64,000 bases of DNA from Actinomadura rifamycini DSM 43936 (GTDB lineage Bacteria; Actinomycetota; Actinomycetes; Streptosporangiales; Streptosporangiaceae): the NCBI RefSeq assembly GCF_000425065.1, contig NZ_AULB01000003.1, positions 434,001 to 498,000 of the forward strand. The letters run 5' to 3'. Position numbers and translations under genes: made by a program. The notes under the pieces were generated by a model, which was not told the origin of the DNA, made no database searches, and worked only from the letters and a program-made list of their open reading frames with translations. Positions 60,953 through 64,000 of the stretch are shown in pieces. Position 1 is the first letter of the stretch. Each line of letters starts with the position of its first letter.

Positions 60953-62011
60953 TCAGCCGACGATGCGGCGGACGCCGTCCACCGCCCGGTCCGCCGGGAT
61001 CGCGAACCCGATGCCGATCGACCCGCCGCCGCGCACCGTCGCGATGGCGGTGTTCACCCCGATGACCTCGCCGCGCGCGTTCACCAGCGGCCCGCCCGAG
61101 TTGCCCGGGTTGATGGACGCGTCGGTCTGCAACGCGATCTGCCGTTCGCGGGGGCCGAGCCGCACCTCGCGGCGCGGCGCGCTGACGACCCCGGCGGTGA
61201 CCGTCCCGGCCAGCCCGAGCGGCGACCCGATCGCCAGCACCGGGTCCCCGACCCGCGCGTCGGCGGACCGGCCGAACGTCAGCGGGGGCGGCGCCTCGGA
61301 CGCCGGGACGGCCAGCACGGCGAGGTCGTTCGCGGTGTCGGAGCCGACGACGCGCGCGTCCAGCCGCCGCCGGTCCGGGAGCACCACGGTGACGTCGTCG
61401 CTCCCGCCCACGACGTGCGCGTTCGTCAGGACGTGCCCGGCCCCGTCGATCACGAAGCCCGACCCGCCGCTCCTCCCGCCGCCCGACGCGGCCTCGATCT
61501 GGACGACGCTCGGCAGGACGCGCGCCGCGACCCCGCTGAGGTCGCCCGCGCCGTCCACCGGCCCGGCCGCCGACTGCGTGACGACCGACGCCCCGCCGTC
61601 CCGCACGAGCACGGCCCCGGCCGTCCCCGCCAGCGCGCCGGTGACGGCCGCGGCGGCGATCGCCGTCACGACCACCCCGCGCGGGCGCCGTCCCGGCCGG
61701 CCCGCCCGCCCGGGCGGCGGCGCGACCGGCGGGACGGCCTGCGGCCACGCCGCCGCGGGCCGCACGGCCGGCGGCGGCTGCGGCGGCGCGAAGTCCGGCC
61801 CGTGCGGTTCGCCCAACCCGATGCGGCCGTCCCCCGCACGCCGCCAGCCCACCCCGCCGCCGTGGCCGTCGTCGCCGTACCCGGTTGCGCCGTAGCCGTA
61901 GCCGGTCGCGCCGTGGCCCGTGGCGCCGTGGCCGTCGTCGTGGTCGCCGGTGGGGTCGTGCTCGGCGTGGCGGGGGCCGGTGTCGCCGTGTCTCGTGTCG
62001 CCGTGTCTCAT
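60953..62011 (-). CDS. Trypsin-like serine protease (HtrA-related, without PDZ)
   Basis: A 352-residue membrane-anchored protease. The N-terminal 60 residues are rich in Gly, His and Asp (repeats of HGDT and GATG), followed by a Pro-rich section and one membrane helix (about 113-138, VVVTAIAAAAVTGALAGTAGAVL). The outside domain has the S1 catalytic triad: His in TNAHVV, Asp in SDTANDLAVL and Ser in NPGNSGGPL. It ends right after the protease domain, so the PDZ domains of HtrA are missing. GAGGGAG precedes the ATG. The two-component genes follow it. Confidence 0.88.
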   Translation of the reverse strand: MRHGDTRHGDTGPRHAEHDPTGDHDDGHGATGHGATGYGYGATGYGDDGHGGGVGWRRAGDGRIGLGEPHGPDFAPPQPPPAVRPAAAWPQAVPPVAPPPGRAGRPGRRPRGVVVTAIAAAAVTGALAGTAGAVLVRDGGASVVTQSAAGPVDGAGDLSGVAARVLPSVVQIEAASGGGRSGGSGFVIDGAGHVLTNAHVVGGSDDVTVVLPDRRRLDARVVGSDTANDLAVLAVPASEAPPPLTFGRSADARVGDPVLAIGSPLGLAGTVTAGVVSAPRREVRLGPRERQIALQTDASINPGNSGGPLVNARGEVIGVNTAIATVRGGGSIGIGFAIPADRAVDGVRRIVG

Positions 62012-62029
62012 GTCGACTCCCTCGTGGGA

Positions 62030-62977
62030 TCAGGGGATGCGGGAGAACCAGAGCAGCGACGTCAGCGCCGCGATGCACGCGGCGACCAGGCCCGCCCCGA
62101 CGAACCAGGCCCAGATCTCGCGCTGCTCGACGCGGTACCCGACCGTGCTGCCGATGTCCGCGTAGACCTGCCGCAGCTCGTCGCCGCTGGCGGCCTCGTA
62201 GAACCCGCCGCCGGTCTCCTGCGCGAGCCGCTCCAGCGCGGGCCCGTCCACCGGCACCGGCAGCGGCGTCCCGTTCTGGTAGATGACGCCCTCGGCGGTG
62301 CCGTACGCGATCGTCGAGACCGGCACCCCGGACTGCACGGCGCGCCGCGCCGCCTCCTCCGGCGTGCGCCCGGCGGTGTTCGTGCCGTCGGACAGCAGGA
62401 CCACGTGCGCGGGCGGGGCCTCCTCGCCGAACTGCGCCCCGAAGTCGGAGACCGCCTGCAGCGAGGCGAACACGCCCTCGCCGATCGCGGTGCGCGGGCC
62501 GAGCGCCAGCCCGTCGATGCCGGACCGGACGGCGCGCCGGTCGGTCGTCGGCGGCACCGTCACCGACGCCGACCCGGCGAACGCGACGAGCCCGACGTTG
62601 AACCGGCCGGGCAGGCCGTCGAGGAACGCGCGGGCGGCGCGCTGCGCCGCCGTCAGCCGGTCCGGCTCGACGTCCTCCGCCTCCATCGAGCTGGACACGT
62701 CCACCGCCAGCATGATCGTCGCCTGCTCGCGCGGCACCCGGACGTCCGCCGCCGGGCGCGCGAACCCGGTGACGAGCAGGCCCATCATCAGCAGGAACGC
62801 CGCCGCCGGGACGTGCCGCCGCCAGCCGGGCCGCAGCGGCGCGACCTTCTCCAGCAGCGCGAGGTTGGTGAACCGGGCCGCGTACCGGCCGCGCCGCAGC
62901 TGCATCACGACGTACGCGGCGGCGAGCCCGGCGAGCGCGACCGCCAGGAGCAGCCGCTCGGGCGACAGGAACGTCAC
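62030..62977 (-). CDS. VWA-domain membrane protein (BatA-like)
   Basis: A 315-residue protein. Two membrane helices near the N-terminus (about 8-25, 54-72) lead to a von Willebrand A domain with a MIDAS motif (DVSSSMEAED, later T in TAIGEG and D in LSDGTN); a last helix lies near the C-terminus (WAWFVGAGLVAACIAALTSLLWF). Such proteins work with MoxR ATPases and DUF58 proteins in aerotolerance-type or metal-insertion chaperone complexes. GTG 62977 overlaps the DUF58 stop (GTGA). Its stop lies 18 bp before the protease gene start. Confidence 0.88.
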   Translation of the reverse strand: MTFLSPERLLLAVALAGLAAAYVVMQLRRGRYAARFTNLALLEKVAPLRPGWRRHVPAAAFLLMMGLLVTGFARPAADVRVPREQATIMLAVDVSSSMEAEDVEPDRLTAAQRAARAFLDGLPGRFNVGLVAFAGSASVTVPPTTDRRAVRSGIDGLALGPRTAIGEGVFASLQAVSDFGAQFGEEAPPAHVVLLSDGTNTAGRTPEEAARRAVQSGVPVSTIAYGTAEGVIYQNGTPLPVPVDGPALERLAQETGGGFYEAASGDELRQVYADIGSTVGYRVEQREIWAWFVGAGLVAACIAALTSLLWFSRIP

Positions 62978-63921
62978 GACGCGCCTCCCGGGACCGGGCC
63001 GGGCGCCGCCGCGGCGAGGCGCCGCTGCGCCAGCACGTGCCGGGCGATGTCGCGCACCCAGTCGCCGTCGGTGCGCAGCCGCAGGTGCGCGGCGCCCGCC
63101 CGCCGCAGCCCCGCCGCGACCGCGGCGCGCTGCTCCAGGGCCGCCGCCGCGTACCGCTCCCGCAGCCGGCGGCTCGCCGTCGGCACGTCCCGCCGCCGCC
63201 CCGACTCCGGGTCGACGACCGTGAGGACCCCGACGTCCGGCAGCGTCAGCTCGCGCGGGTCGACAACCTCGACCGCGAGGACCTGGTGGTGCACCGCCAG
63301 CAGCCGCAGCGGACGCTCCCAGCTCTCCGGGGGCTCCAGGAAGTCGGACACGACGACCGCGAGGCCGCGGCGGGTCCCGGCCGTGCGGCGCAGCAGGTCC
63401 GCGCCCGCGCCGAGGTACCGGCCGTCCGGGGCGTCCTGCGGGGTGCGGGGCGCGTCCAGCAGCACCCGCAGCAGCGCGAGCAGGTGCGGGCGGCCGGTCC
63501 GGGGCGGGACGAGCCGCGCCCCCGCGCCCCCGACGACCTGCGCGCCGATCCGGTTGCCGGCGCGGTCGGTGAGGAACCCGACGGCCGCGACCGCCGCCAC
63601 CGCCAGGTCGCGCTTCTCGACCCGCCCGGTGCCGAAGTCCATGCTCGCGGTCGCGTCGACCAGCGCCCACGTCTCCAGCTCCCGGTCGGCGACGCGGTCC
63701 CGCACGTGCGGCGCGGCCGTCCGGGCCGTCAGCGACCAGTCCATCGCGCGGACGTCGTCGCCCGGGGCGTACGCGCGCCCCTCCGCCGGCTCGGAGCCGG
63801 GGCCCGGCACCAGGCCGAGGTGGTCGCCCTGCAGCAGCCCGTCGAGCCGCCGCACGATGACGATCTCCAGCCGGCGCAGCGCCTGCTCGGGCGCGAGGCC
63901 GCGCAGTCGGGGAGCCGTCAC
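62974..63921 (-). CDS. DUF58 domain protein (MoxR-associated)
   Basis: A 315-residue soluble protein of the DUF58 family. GRAYAPGDDVRAMDWSLTARTAAPHVRDRVADRELETWALVDATASMDFG is the family core, a VWA-like fold; VVVSDFLEPPESW follows. It acts with the MoxR ATPase and the VWA protein encoded beside it. GTG 63921 overlaps the stop of the upstream ATPase gene (GTGA) and its own stop overlaps the VWA gene, so the three are coupled. Confidence 0.9.
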   Translation of the reverse strand: MTAPRLRGLAPEQALRRLEIVIVRRLDGLLQGDHLGLVPGPGSEPAEGRAYAPGDDVRAMDWSLTARTAAPHVRDRVADRELETWALVDATASMDFGTGRVEKRDLAVAAVAAVGFLTDRAGNRIGAQVVGGAGARLVPPRTGRPHLLALLRVLLDAPRTPQDAPDGRYLGAGADLLRRTAGTRRGLAVVVSDFLEPPESWERPLRLLAVHHQVLAVEVVDPRELTLPDVGVLTVVDPESGRRRDVPTASRRLRERYAAAALEQRAAVAAGLRRAGAAHLRLRTDGDWVRDIARHVLAQRRLAAAAPGPVPGGAS

Positions 63922-63998
63922 GCCGCCCGACCCCCCTCCGCCCCGCCGGGGCCCGGCGCGCCGGTCCCGCCGGTCCCGCCGAGCCCGTCCGTGCCGGG
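63918..63998 (-). CDS. C-terminal end of an upstream gene, probably MoxR AAA+ ATPase (truncated by window edge)
   Basis: An open frame of 26 codons (Gly/Thr/Ala/Pro-rich) runs from the right edge into a TGA that overlaps the DUF58 GTG start. MoxR ATPases precede DUF58 and VWA genes in this operon type, and their actinobacterial members often end in such a low-complexity tail. Nothing of the AAA+ core is visible, so the name rests on context only. Confidence 0.5.
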   Translation of the reverse strand, partial: PGTDGLGGTGGTGAPGPGGAEGGRAA

Positions 63999-64000
63999 GT

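Overview
The window is about 64 kb of very GC-rich actinobacterial chromosome. Codon third positions are almost always G or C, GTG and TTG starts are common, and genes are often coupled by ATGA or GTGA overlaps. The gene families (F420-type LLM oxidoreductase, SARP/BTAD regulator, MsiK-style sugar ABC importers without their own ATPase, DUF3152, imine reductase) fit a filamentous soil actinomycete. Actinomadura or a relative in the Streptosporangiales/Thermomonosporaceae is a reasonable guess, not a proof. No phage or IS element was recognised.

Region 1 (1-7 kb) holds the end of a LacI regulator, then a cellobiose/cello-oligosaccharide operon (cebE-cebF-cebG-bglC) behind a perfect CebR box, with a CebR-like repressor gene after it. 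Region 2 (7-15 kb) holds a membrane-anchored HINT-processed polymorphic toxin with a small zinc-ribbon gene directly downstream (candidate immunity), a methyltransferase, and a large SARP-NB-ARC-TPR regulator divergent from an imine reductase. Region 3 (14.7-26 kb, all minus strand) looks like a xyloglucan-oligosaccharide locus: an ABC importer, a YicI-type alpha-xylosidase, a GH1 beta-glucosidase and a LacI repressor in one operon, plus a secreted GH3-CBM6 enzyme. Both promoters carry TCGAAGCGCTTCGA operators. A CebR-type box lies upstream of the main promoter, next to a Ser/Thr kinase whose extracellular domain is a CBM2-like cellulose-binding module.

Region 4 (27-31.8 kb) is a 5-oxoprolinase-type cluster (Nramp-family transporter, PxpB, PxpC, YcsI-like protein, divergent GntR) without pxpA. 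Region 5 (31.8-38.6 kb) has a second GntR divergent from a 2-oxo-acid dehydrogenase operon (E1 alpha, E1 beta, E2), then pnuC-nadR for NAD salvage and a small candidate toxin-antitoxin pair. Region 6 (38.6-46.2 kb) has a ROK repressor divergent from a Gfo/Idh/MocA dehydrogenase coupled to a sugar-binding lipoprotein without permeases, an AraC-type regulator, a reductase and a second secreted GH3.

Region 7 (46.3-46.8 kb) is the most unusual part. Three compact, divergent tRNA genes (Ser-GCU, Met-CAU, His-GUG) sit on the minus strand behind a promoter, a 20-codon leader ORF and an intrinsic terminator. The leader is rich in exactly the Ser, Met and His codons those tRNAs read, which suggests attenuation or a translation-sensing circuit. 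Region 8 (46.9-58.9 kb) contains a metallo-beta-lactamase-fold hydrolase, a DinB protein, an MFS exporter, a phosphotransferase, a His-rich zinc ribbon, the bacterial RNA-repair pair Pnkp-Hen1, a DUF3152 metalloprotease-like protein, a PARG-like ADP-ribose hydrolase and an LLM oxidoreductase. Region 9 (58.9-64 kb) has a two-component system, a PDZ-less trypsin-like protease, and a MoxR-DUF58-VWA (Bat-type) operon that runs off the end.
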